From positions 45,141 through 109,140 of the forward strand of contig NZ_JAIKLE010000026.1 in NCBI RefSeq assembly GCF_022267315.1: a stretch of 64,000 bases of DNA, written 5' to 3'. The notes below the pieces were generated by a model that did no database searches, was not told the origin of the DNA, and was given only the letters and a program-made list of their open reading frames with translations. Below, one piece after another: positions 27,195-35,690 of this stretch. The first letter of the stretch is position 1. Each line of letters begins with the position of its first letter. The DNA is from Maribellus maritimus (GTDB lineage: Bacteria; Bacteroidota; Bacteroidia; Bacteroidales; Prolixibacteraceae). Position numbers and translations under genes: made by a program.

Positions 27195-29588
27195 ATGAAA
27201 CATCTGAAAAGATTTTATAGAAACCTTGCTAAAAACCGGGTTGTTAACGGGATAAATATTTTGGGATTGTCCGTGGGTATTGCTGCTATATTGCTAATAT
27301 GGCAACACATACAGTTTGAAAAAAGTTATGACAATTTTCTTGACAATAAAGAAAACCTTTATCGATTGGTTTTTTACAGACATTATTCAACCGGGCTTGA
27401 TAAAAGCGTTGGGAATAGTTATGTAGCCGGGCAAATGGCTTATGATAACATCCCTGAAATTGAAGACTTTATGCGCTGTAAAAAATCAACAGAACTAATT
27501 AAAGCCAACAACGAAATTTACAAAGAGGAACGCACCTTTTTTGCCGATAGTTCATTTTTTAGCCTGTTTTCATACCCAATACTTGAAGGAGATCCTTCTT
27601 CATTATTAAACGCTCCGAATACAGCTGTCATTTCTGAGTCGCTGGCTATAAAATATTTTGGGAAAAGCAGCCCGATAGGAAAAACAATAACACTGGTTAA
27701 TTATGGAGACAAACCGCTAACAGTAAAAGGTGTTGCTAAAGATACGCCAGATAATACCCACCTGAAATTTGATTTAGTCATTTCACTGTCAACAATAACC
27801 AATCAATCTTATTGCTACACCTGTAACAACACCAATACCTATTTTCAATTGGCAGCAGGCAGTGAGCCAGAAAAAGTGGTTGGTGAAATTAATCAACTGG
27901 CCTATAATTATTTTGAAGAAAAGGGATATAAGCTGGATATGAAAATAGAATACAAGCTTCAAAGGGTCAGCGATATCCATTTGCATTCCAATTACCGTTT
28001 TGAACATGAAACAAACGGAAATTACACCTATCTGCTAATTTTATCCGTCGTTGCCCTATTTATCGCACTAAGTGCTTTACTCAATTATACCAATATTTAT
28101 GAATCGATTATCCGTAAGAAAAAAGTTTCTTTTGGCATTCAAAAAATAAATGGTACATCCTGGAAAAGCCTCTTTGCAAATTCTGTTATCGATACTTTTA
28201 ATGTATGTTTTATAAGTCTGATTCTAAGTTATATATTTTTGATGGCAGGATTTCCCCTGTTAAAAGAAAAACTTCAATTAGGCTTTTCGTTGAATACTTT
28301 TCTCTCACCCGAAGTAACCTCATATACTGTCGTTGGAATTCTGCTTACAAGCATTATTATTGGCTTGTTCATTGGAATTAAAACACTTCGCACGTCGGCG
28401 CTCGCCATGGTTCAATCAAAAACAACAAAGGGTAATGAAAAAAGATTGGGAAATAAATTCGTTCTGGTACTCCAATTTGGAATTGCCATCATATTGATAA
28501 CGGGTTCTATCCTGGCAATTAAACAAATAAATTTCATGCAGCAATCTGTTTTATCCATGGATATGGACCAGATTTTGGTCGTTAAACGTCCCGGCGAACG
28601 TAATTCCAATTTATTGCAAAAACAATTTGAAGAAAGATTAACACAAATTCCCGGCGTTTCCGATGTTAGTTATTCAACCATTGCTCCGGGGCAAAAAAAC
28701 AGTTGGGTAAAGGGTGGCGTTACCATCCGTGGCCTCGATCGCCAAAGCGACCAACTGTATCAGTCGAGTGTTGCTCCCAACTTCTTTAATTTTTTTGGAG
28801 TTCAACTTTTGGCCGGACGATTTTTTTATGAAGAAGAAACAAATTACGGCACAGACTCCAGGCACGTTATTTTAAACAAAGAAGCAGCACAAGCGCTTGG
28901 TGCCGACAATTATTCCGAATTAATTGGCAAACAGGTATATGATTCAGAAAATAACTCTGTTTTGGGTGAAATCGCAGGCGTTGTTGACGGATACTTTCAA
29001 AACTCTCTTGAACAACAGGTTAATCCAACCATCTTCAATCCCGACCAATACGGATATTATATTTTCACAAAAATTAAGAGTAATAATCCCATCGAGGTTG
29101 TCGACAAAATAAAAGCGGCTTTTAAAGCATCCTTTACCGACAGCTATGTGGATATGTTTTTCCTTGACGATTTGTTTAACCAACAGTATAAACAGCATAT
29201 ACAGTTTAAACGAATTTTAACCCTGTTTAGCTTTATGGCAGTAATTATTTCGATGCTGTCAATACTGGGCATCGCTATTTTAGGAGCTTCTTCCAGGATC
29301 AAAGAAATAGGCATACGCAAAGTAAACGGCGCTAAAATTTCTGAAGTAATGACAATGCTCAATAAAGACTTTATACTGTGGGTGGGAATTGCATTCGTCG
29401 TAGCGACACCAATTTCCTGGTTCGTGATGAATAAATGGCTCGAAAACTTCGCCTATAAAACCAGTTTAAGCTGGTGGATTTTTGCATTAGCTGGTTTGTT
29501 GGCTTTGGGAATTGCAATACTGACAGTGAGTTGGCAAAGTTGGCGGGCAGCTGCGAGAAATCCGGTTGAAGCATTACGGTATGAATAA
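27195..29588 (+). CDS. MacB/FtsX-type ABC transporter permease (double unit)
   Basis: The protein is 797 aa with TM1 at 19-40, core 1 (motif GKSSPIGK, 156-163) containing an unusual CYTCNNTN cysteine pair near 207-213, TM2 at 280-300, unit-1 segment VSFGIQKINGTSWK (311-324), TM3 at 331-352, TM4 at 375-396 and TM5 at 420-442. Core 2 exits through GVVDGYFQNSLEQQV, missing the usual KDF. The tail starts at 703 (KEIGIRKVNGAKIS) with ILWVGIAF in TM7 and ends RAAARNPVEALRYE. It follows a 126-bp gap with no recognisable promoter, which may still be where a new transcript begins. Two periplasmic cysteines could form a disulfide; this is inference. Confidence 0.9.
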   Translation: MKHLKRFYRNLAKNRVVNGINILGLSVGIAAILLIWQHIQFEKSYDNFLDNKENLYRLVFYRHYSTGLDKSVGNSYVAGQMAYDNIPEIEDFMRCKKSTELIKANNEIYKEERTFFADSSFFSLFSYPILEGDPSSLLNAPNTAVISESLAIKYFGKSSPIGKTITLVNYGDKPLTVKGVAKDTPDNTHLKFDLVISLSTITNQSYCYTCNNTNTYFQLAAGSEPEKVVGEINQLAYNYFEEKGYKLDMKIEYKLQRVSDIHLHSNYRFEHETNGNYTYLLILSVVALFIALSALLNYTNIYESIIRKKKVSFGIQKINGTSWKSLFANSVIDTFNVCFISLILSYIFLMAGFPLLKEKLQLGFSLNTFLSPEVTSYTVVGILLTSIIIGLFIGIKTLRTSALAMVQSKTTKGNEKRLGNKFVLVLQFGIAIILITGSILAIKQINFMQQSVLSMDMDQILVVKRPGERNSNLLQKQFEERLTQIPGVSDVSYSTIAPGQKNSWVKGGVTIRGLDRQSDQLYQSSVAPNFFNFFGVQLLAGRFFYEEETNYGTDSRHVILNKEAAQALGADNYSELIGKQVYDSENNSVLGEIAGVVDGYFQNSLEQQVNPTIFNPDQYGYYIFTKIKSNNPIEVVDKIKAAFKASFTDSYVDMFFLDDLFNQQYKQHIQFKRILTLFSFMAVIISMLSILGIAILGASSRIKEIGIRKVNGAKISEVMTMLNKDFILWVGIAFVVATPISWFVMNKWLENFAYKTSLSWWIFALAGLLALGIAILTVSWQSWRAAARNPVEALRYE
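29434..29588 (+). repeat. Near-identical constant-tail repeat, copy 2
   Basis: Partner of 26914-27068 (150 of 155 bases identical), exactly 2520 bases downstream. The similarity ends within the codons just before KWLENFAYK, as expected for a gene-conversion tract edge. Confidence 0.85.
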
Positions 29589-29628
29589 AACAAAATTATT
29601 ACAAAAACAACTTAAGACCGTTATTATT

Positions 29629-32001
29629 ATGATTAACATTCAAAATATAAAATTTTCAAAACGCAACTTATTAAAAAACAAAACGATTTCCCTCATTAAT
29701 ATTGCTGGCTTATCTGTTGGTATTACCGTCAGCATGCTAATCTTTACTTATGTGTATAGCGAGTATACCACCGACAGAACAATACCTGATGTGGAACATA
29801 TTTATGCCCTGACTCAGGATGGTGAAGCGCACATGTCGTACAACCTTGTGAATTTGATGAGAAATGAAATTCCGGAAGCAAAAAACATAACACTCTGTTC
29901 TTCAGACTGGTCATCACAGGTTTTTCTCAGGAATGATGAAAATAACTTTAAAATTGAAAACGTACTCTGTGCCGACTCATGTTTTTTCCGGGTATTCCCT
30001 TTTAAAGCTGCTTTTGGGAACCCAACCACCGCATTAGATAACCCCAACCGTTTGGTAATAACCCGGGAACTAGCGAAAAAAATATTCGGAAATGAAAACC
30101 CGGTAGGAAAAGAATTGATTTACAATGCAAGCAACTTTCAGGATATTACTGTTCAGGTTGATGCGGTGATCGAAGACCTGCCTGCAAATTCTTCCTGGAA
30201 TTTCGATGCTGCAATATCGTTGCCAACCTATTTTAACATAAGTTGGTATAAAGAGAACATGAGAAATTGGGGAACCAATTCTTACAATGCGTTTTTGAGG
30301 ACAGGGGAAAACGTTTCGGCGGAAACATTAAATAAAAAGCTTACAGCCTTACCAAAAGATAAATTACCTGGGTACATGAAGGATATAAAACTTAGTTCAC
30401 TCCCCTTTCTGAGTGTATACTTTGATTTTCCACAGTTAAAACTTTTAAAACATGGCACCCGCCTAATTTTATCGATAATACTGATTACCGGAATTTTAAT
30501 TATACTACTTGCCTGTATAAATTACGCGAACCTTGTAACCGCGCAACGTGAAAAAAGATTTAAAAATATTGGCATCATTAAATCGCTTGGAAGTCAACGA
30601 CGGAACATTGTAAAACTGTTCGCCACGGAATCGGTATTGAGTTTCCTTTTGGCAGTAATAATCTCCGTTTTACTGATAAGTCTGTTGTTTCCCTTTACCA
30701 GACATATTCTTGCGTTAAATTTTGATTTACAATCATTTTTCTCTCTCCGGAATCTGGCGTTTCTGTTTGTTGTTTTTGCTCTTACCATAACTATAACCGG
30801 AATAATTCCAGGTGTTGTTTTCAGCCGTTATAAAGCCCATCTCCTTTTAAAAAAAATGCCCGGCATCGAATCCCGGAGAAACTATCTGCGAAACAGTATG
30901 TTGGTTTTTCAGTTTGCAGTCTCAGTGGTTCTAATTGCCGGAATTCTTTTTATTAACCGTCAATACAAATATATGAGTGATTTTGATACCGGTTTTGAAA
31001 GTGAAAATATTGTTTTTGCAAATACCAATATCGATTTAGGGAAAAACATCCAGGCTTTTAAAAACGAATTGGAAAATATTGCGGGAATTAATGAAATTAC
31101 CTTTTGCAGTAACGAATTGGGTTATATTAGCGGTGAATGGGGACGCATAGTGGTAAAAAACGGCGAAAAAGAACAAATTAATTTTGCAAAAGTTACCGTT
31201 TCTCCCAATTTTTTCAACTTTTTCGGAATGGATATATTGGATGGACGGGGGTACACCGAAAGTTCCGAAAAGCTACAGGAATATATATTTAATGAGGAAG
31301 CCGTCAAGCAGTACAATCTTAGTACTAACGGTAACAACAGAGTAAACTATGGAGACCCGGTAAAAGGACATGTCGTCGGAGTTGTTAACGATTTTAATAT
31401 AGAATCACTGCACGTACCCATACGCCCGGCTGGTTTTACGTGCTCAAACGATTTTTGCGATGTGGTTTATTTTAAAACCAATGTCGCAAATTTTAAGCAG
31501 CTAAGGGAAACCATGAACTCAGTTGAAAAAATTTGGAACCAACTTTCCCCGAACTTTCCATTTGAGTATAAGTTTCTCGACCAGTCACTGGAAGCTCTTT
31601 ATACCAGGGAAAAACAATTCCAGTGTATTTTGAGTTTCGCTACTATTGTTTCATTGCTTTTATCCTGTTTAGGATTAATTGGACTTTCTTTCTTTGTAAT
31701 GGAACAGCGTACCAAAGAAATTGGCATCCGCAAAGTAAACGGAGCAAAAATCTCTGAAATTTTAACAATGCTGAACAAGGATTTTGTGAAATGGGTAGTT
31801 ATAGCCCTTATAATTGCTACGCCTATTGCGTATTATGGAATGAGTAAATGGCTCGAAAACTTCGCCTATAAATCCAGTTTAAATTGGTGGATATTTGCCC
31901 TGGCCGGAATTCTGGCTTTGATGATTGCATTGTTAACGGTGAGTTGGCAAAGTTGGCGGGCTGCTACAAAGAACCCGGTTGAAGCGCTGCGTTATGAATA
32001 A
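29629..32001 (+). CDS. MacB/FtsX-type ABC transporter permease (double unit)
   Basis: Three in-frame starts exist: TTG 29566 and ATG 29581, both inside the previous gene's end, and ATG 29629. I use 29629 (790 aa) because it gives the usual leader length before TM1 (20-42). ATG 29581 would overlap the preceding stop and add 16 residues. Core 1 has GNENPVGK (154-161), TM2 is at 278-299, unit-1 segment KNIGIIKSLGSQRRN (312-326), TM3 at 333-353, TM4 at 375-396 and TM5 at 422-443. Core 2 has SGEWGRIVVKNGEKE and exits at GVVNDFNIESLHVPI. The tail from 696 shows SSLNWW for the usual SLSWW and ends RAATKNPVEALRYE. A 113-bp gap follows. Confidence 0.88.
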   Translation: MINIQNIKFSKRNLLKNKTISLINIAGLSVGITVSMLIFTYVYSEYTTDRTIPDVEHIYALTQDGEAHMSYNLVNLMRNEIPEAKNITLCSSDWSSQVFLRNDENNFKIENVLCADSCFFRVFPFKAAFGNPTTALDNPNRLVITRELAKKIFGNENPVGKELIYNASNFQDITVQVDAVIEDLPANSSWNFDAAISLPTYFNISWYKENMRNWGTNSYNAFLRTGENVSAETLNKKLTALPKDKLPGYMKDIKLSSLPFLSVYFDFPQLKLLKHGTRLILSIILITGILIILLACINYANLVTAQREKRFKNIGIIKSLGSQRRNIVKLFATESVLSFLLAVIISVLLISLLFPFTRHILALNFDLQSFFSLRNLAFLFVVFALTITITGIIPGVVFSRYKAHLLLKKMPGIESRRNYLRNSMLVFQFAVSVVLIAGILFINRQYKYMSDFDTGFESENIVFANTNIDLGKNIQAFKNELENIAGINEITFCSNELGYISGEWGRIVVKNGEKEQINFAKVTVSPNFFNFFGMDILDGRGYTESSEKLQEYIFNEEAVKQYNLSTNGNNRVNYGDPVKGHVVGVVNDFNIESLHVPIRPAGFTCSNDFCDVVYFKTNVANFKQLRETMNSVEKIWNQLSPNFPFEYKFLDQSLEALYTREKQFQCILSFATIVSLLLSCLGLIGLSFFVMEQRTKEIGIRKVNGAKISEILTMLNKDFVKWVVIALIIATPIAYYGMSKWLENFAYKSSLNWWIFALAGILALMIALLTVSWQSWRAATKNPVEALRYE

Positions 32002-32114
32002 CTAAAATTTCTGTTCCGATTCAAGTTTTAATCAATATAACGTAATTGGTAACTGGCTAACAATTAAGATGTATATATAAAAAAACAACTTATTAAAACG
32101 AAATAAATATTACT

Positions 32115-33119
32115 ATGAAAAATCAACAAAAAATAAAAGGGATGTCCAAGTTGATTGCAATACTGATGGTAGTGCTCTCATACAACGGATTCGCACAGGA
32201 AAACAAAACCCCCACAATTACAAAAACGTTTGATCTGAATCAGCCGGGCACATTAAATGCCTCATCATCCGGTGGAGGAGTGACTGTAAAAACCCATAGT
32301 CAAAAAGAAGTAATTGTGCAGGCTTTTGTCCGAAAAAATGGCAGGATATTGTCTCCTTCTGATGCACAACTCGACGACATTTTGGAAGATTATGATCTGG
32401 AGTTTGAAAAAAATGGTTCTGTTATTACTGCGGTTGTCAAACGCAAAACCAGGTTTAATTTCCGGAACAATACAGGTATTGCATTAACCATTATAACTCC
32501 CCGGGAAATGTCGTGTAACGTTTCGTCGAGTGGTGGTGGAGTCGATATCTCAGGCGTAGCCGGAACACATAATTTTTCCAGCAGCGGAGGAGGTGTACGA
32601 ATTGAAAATGTTACCGGTTCCACCAAGGCCAGTTCTTCCGGCGGAGGTGTGACAGCAACAAACCAGAACGGTGATTGCCGTTTGAGTTCAAGCGGTGGCG
32701 GTGTAAAATTGACCGACGCACATGGTAGTGTTTTTGCCCGCAGCTCAGGTGGCAGTGTACGCCTGAACAACATTGATGGTGATGTGGATGCCTCCAGTAG
32801 CGGAGGAGGAGTAAGTGTTTCCGGAAAAGCAGGCGCTGTAAAAGCAAAATCAAGCGGAGGATCGGTTCGTGTTGACATTGGCAATTTAAGCAAAGAGTTA
32901 TACCTTACTTCCAGCGGAGGAGGAGTTGACGCGATAATCAAAAATGGTGACAATCTTGGCCTTGATTTGGATTTAAGTTCCGACAGAGTAAATATCGATC
33001 TTCATAATTTCTCCGGGAAATCAGAAAAAAACCGGGTAAAAGGAACAATGAACGGCGGAGGAATTCCGGTTTATATTCGTTCTTCCGGCGGAAACATTAA
33101 TGTTCGGTATAATAATTGA
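32115..33119 (+). CDS. Secreted DUF4097-type beta-solenoid protein with SSGGGV repeats
   Basis: This 334-aa protein has a signal peptide (residues 1-27, cleavage likely after GFA) and no lipobox Cys. The mature chain carries 9 clear (S/R/K/T)SSGGG/S motifs and two weaker ones (MNGGGI, RSSGGN). Seven of them, from residue 137 to 245, recur exactly every 18 residues, each SSSGGGV followed by an alternating strand pattern and a turn such as NG or DG. That regularity fits a right-handed beta-helix of the DUF4097/adhesin-head class. It is predicted to be periplasmic or exported; a function as adhesin, scaffold or permease partner is not shown. It lies within the permease array with 113-bp and 68-bp gaps either side and a hairpin with T-run behind it. 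Confidence 0.8.
   Translation: MKNQQKIKGMSKLIAILMVVLSYNGFAQENKTPTITKTFDLNQPGTLNASSSGGGVTVKTHSQKEVIVQAFVRKNGRILSPSDAQLDDILEDYDLEFEKNGSVITAVVKRKTRFNFRNNTGIALTIITPREMSCNVSSSGGGVDISGVAGTHNFSSSGGGVRIENVTGSTKASSSGGGVTATNQNGDCRLSSSGGGVKLTDAHGSVFARSSGGSVRLNNIDGDVDASSSGGGVSVSGKAGAVKAKSSGGSVRVDIGNLSKELYLTSSGGGVDAIIKNGDNLGLDLDLSSDRVNIDLHNFSGKSEKNRVKGTMNGGGIPVYIRSSGGNINVRYNN
32523..32906 (+). repeat. 54-base tandem repeats inside the SSGGGV protein gene
   Basis: Seven coding repeats of 54 bases (last unit 60) each start with serine codons followed by GGN GGN GGN GTN. Serine codons vary between TCN and AGY types, so the repeats are old or diverged at DNA level while the protein motif is kept. The opposite strand is open over this interval for the same compositional reason. 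Confidence 0.8.
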
Positions 33120-33153
33120 GAGCGAAGAACCAATCAAATAATCGCTCATTTTT
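33120..33153 (+). terminator. Possible intrinsic terminator after the SSGGGV gene
   Basis: GAGCGA (33120-33125) pairs with TCGCTC (33142-33147), directly followed by ATTTTT, immediately after the stop codon. The loop of 16 bases is long and the stem only six, so strength is uncertain. Confidence 0.4.
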
Positions 33154-33187
33154 AACCAAAATCCACTGTAAATAAAGCACTAAAACC

Positions 33188-35611
33188 ATGAACTACTACC
33201 TGAAAATTGCCTTAAGAAATTTATTTCGTGAAAAGAGATATACACTTTTCCTTTTTTCATCCATTTGCATTGGCCTAATCACTTTTATTCTGGTTTCAGG
33301 TTATGTTTTTTATGAAAAAGGTTTTGATCGCGTTTTTCCCGACAACAAAAACATCTACCGGGTAACTACCGAAATATACAACAATAACGAGTTAAGCCTC
33401 TCTATCCCTAGCGGGGAACGCGGAATATCAACATCAGTGAAAGAAACATATCCCAATGTTTTGGCTACGGGTTATATTACCAGAACAAGTAACCCACAGT
33501 ACAAAATAGGAGAAGAAATCTTTTCCGACGAACAGATCTACCACGCCTCTCATGGTTTCCTGGACGTCTTTTCCATCCCGCTTGTTCTGGGAAACAAAGC
33601 GCAGATTTTAACCCGGCCCTACACCGTTATTATTTCGGAAAGTACAGCCAAAAAATATTTTGGAAATGAAAATCCGATTGGGAAGACTTTGTTTAAATAC
33701 CCGGCGTATGAATATACCATAGAAGGCGTTTTTCAGGACATTCCTGCTCAGGCACACTTCACAGCAGATGCGCTGCTTTCTTTTCACGATGATATGCACC
33801 TGCCGCCACCTGCAAAAGCGCAGTGGGGCGAAACAGGTTTTTATACCTATCTGAAAGTAAAAGACAATACTGATATCAACCAATTGGAAACGGGAATCAA
33901 CAATCTGGTTGCAGAATACAAAAAAAGCACATTCGAGAAAAACAATATCCAACACAAATATCATCTGCAAGCCCTAAACGACATCCACCTTCATTCAGAG
34001 TTAAAACAAGAATTACAACCCAATTCGCGGGCTGAATATGTGTATCTCATTTTTATCATTGGATTTTTAATTCTTGTAGCTTCCGGCTTTAATTACATCC
34101 AATTTTCATTCTCACGATTAATTAATTCAGCCAAACAAACCGGTATAAAAAAAATAAACGGTGCGACTTATTCGGGAATTGTTTTTGCCTCATTGGCAGA
34201 ATCCATTATCATTCACCTTTTTGCATTGATTATTTCACTTGCCATTGCACGTACATTATTCCCGCTTATGCAAAATGAATTTGGCATTTTACTCCAACCC
34301 GTTTTTGTTCAACCCTTATTTCTTGAAGTTCTTTTCGGAATTCTGATTCTGAGTATTTTTGTAAATGGTGTTTTGCCTGCTTTGTTGATCAACCGTTTTA
34401 ACGGCCTCGAATTGTTGAAACTAAAATATAAACCTGTTGCCAGCGGGACCTCTTTCCGGCAGGTAATTGTAGTTGCCCAGTTTGTAATTATTATTGCCAT
34501 TATCTCAGGAATTTCAGGAATGAATAAACAGGTAAATTTTCTCATTCAAAAAGACAAAGGTTTGGATTTAAACAATACAATTGTTGTTAAAATTCCTTCC
34601 AACATGCGTAAAACCTCACAACGGATCAACAATTTGTCGGCATTTGACCAGGATTTAATAAGCAACAGCTCTATTGTGGGAATCTCCAGTTCAAATGCAA
34701 TTCCAGGAGATTTGCCGGCCTACAACTTCAATTTTAAAGAAATACAATCGCAAAAGGGAGGGAAAGCAGCCTTGATTGTGGCAGACGAAAACTACATCAA
34801 TAATTATAAAATTGATTTGCTGGCCGGTAAAAACTTTTATGCAATCGCAGATGACGATAAAAAGAACGGATGTCTCATAAATCAGGCTTGTTTGTCGGTT
34901 ATCGGTTTTAAAACGCCGGAAGAAGCCGTTGGACGAGTATTGAAAATGGAAGATGAAAGCGGACTTCAAAAATTTGAAACTTCAGTTATTGGTGTTACAA
35001 AAAATGTGGATTTCAGCGATGCCAAAGAACAACATGAACCCATTGTTATTATGGACTGGACACAAAATATGGTTTGGGGAAACTATTCCATAAAAATGGC
35101 TACTCCCGATTACGCTTCTGTTCTTCCATTTATCAGGGAAAAATTTAAGGCTACATTTCCCAATTATCCATTTGAATATGTTGTTCTCGAAGACTACTAC
35201 AACAGGCAGTTTGAATCAGAAACCCAACTTATAAAAATATTCCGGCTTTTTATTTTCATCGCCATTTTTATCACTGTAATTAACCTGTTTTCTATTTCCT
35301 GGCTGATTACATCAGCAAGGATAAAAGAGATAGGAATTCGAAAAGTAAACGGCGCCAATGTCTCTGAAGTGATGATTTTATTGAACAAAAATTTTATACT
35401 GTGGATTATTCTGGCTTTTGTAATAGCCACTCCGGTCTCATGGTTAGCCATGCACAGTTGGCTCGAAAACTTTGCCTATAAAACCAATTTAAGCTGGTGG
35501 ATTTTTGCGTTAGCCGGAATACTTGCGTTAGGAATTGCGCTGTTAACGGTCTCTTTCCAGTCATGGCAAGCGGCTACAAAAAATCCGATAGAAAGTTTGA
35601 GATATGAATAA
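33188..35611 (+). CDS. MacB/FtsX-type ABC transporter permease (double unit)
   Basis: The protein is 807 aa with TM1 at 18-42, core 1 motif GNENPIGK (159-166), TM2 at 284-305, unit-1 segment KQTGIKKINGATYSG (316-330), TM3 at 338-358, TM4 at 378-400 and TM5 at 424-445. Core 2 exits through GVTKNVDFSDAKEQ, quite unlike the usual motif. The tail begins at 713 (KEIGIRKVNGANVS), has NKNFILWIILAF in TM7, and ends SFQSWQAATKNPIESLRYE, so it departs from the common tail at several of the last residues. Even so 35465-35508 is base-identical to part of the tail ending at 22271. It follows the probable terminator of the SSGGGV gene by 34 bp. Confidence 0.9.
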   Translation: MNYYLKIALRNLFREKRYTLFLFSSICIGLITFILVSGYVFYEKGFDRVFPDNKNIYRVTTEIYNNNELSLSIPSGERGISTSVKETYPNVLATGYITRTSNPQYKIGEEIFSDEQIYHASHGFLDVFSIPLVLGNKAQILTRPYTVIISESTAKKYFGNENPIGKTLFKYPAYEYTIEGVFQDIPAQAHFTADALLSFHDDMHLPPPAKAQWGETGFYTYLKVKDNTDINQLETGINNLVAEYKKSTFEKNNIQHKYHLQALNDIHLHSELKQELQPNSRAEYVYLIFIIGFLILVASGFNYIQFSFSRLINSAKQTGIKKINGATYSGIVFASLAESIIIHLFALIISLAIARTLFPLMQNEFGILLQPVFVQPLFLEVLFGILILSIFVNGVLPALLINRFNGLELLKLKYKPVASGTSFRQVIVVAQFVIIIAIISGISGMNKQVNFLIQKDKGLDLNNTIVVKIPSNMRKTSQRINNLSAFDQDLISNSSIVGISSSNAIPGDLPAYNFNFKEIQSQKGGKAALIVADENYINNYKIDLLAGKNFYAIADDDKKNGCLINQACLSVIGFKTPEEAVGRVLKMEDESGLQKFETSVIGVTKNVDFSDAKEQHEPIVIMDWTQNMVWGNYSIKMATPDYASVLPFIREKFKATFPNYPFEYVVLEDYYNRQFESETQLIKIFRLFIFIAIFITVINLFSISWLITSARIKEIGIRKVNGANVSEVMILLNKNFILWIILAFVIATPVSWLAMHSWLENFAYKTNLSWWIFALAGILALGIALLTVSFQSWQAATKNPIESLRYE

Positions 35612-35690
35612 TATAAAGTCCAAACAGCCAAAAGAGATGTAATAAATGATAAAAAAGAAAATTAATAATCGTTCCTAAAAACGGTAACCA

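Noticed and set aside
29566..29628. Extended start of the permease at 29629, overlapping the previous gene
   Set aside because: TTG 29566 and ATG 29581 lie in the constant tail of the upstream gene, and the added residues have no match in paralogues.
32523..32906. Regular 54-base repeats considered as a CRISPR-like or satellite array
   Set aside because: The periodicity is in frame, the repeats are diverged at DNA level and encode SSGGGV turns of a signal-peptide protein; there are no unique spacers between identical repeats.
32390..32953. 187-codon ORF on the minus strand across the SSGGGV repeats
   Set aside because: It arises from the biased composition of the repeat codons on the plus strand; its own translation is a monotonous proline/leucine-rich string with no domain, signal or promoter.
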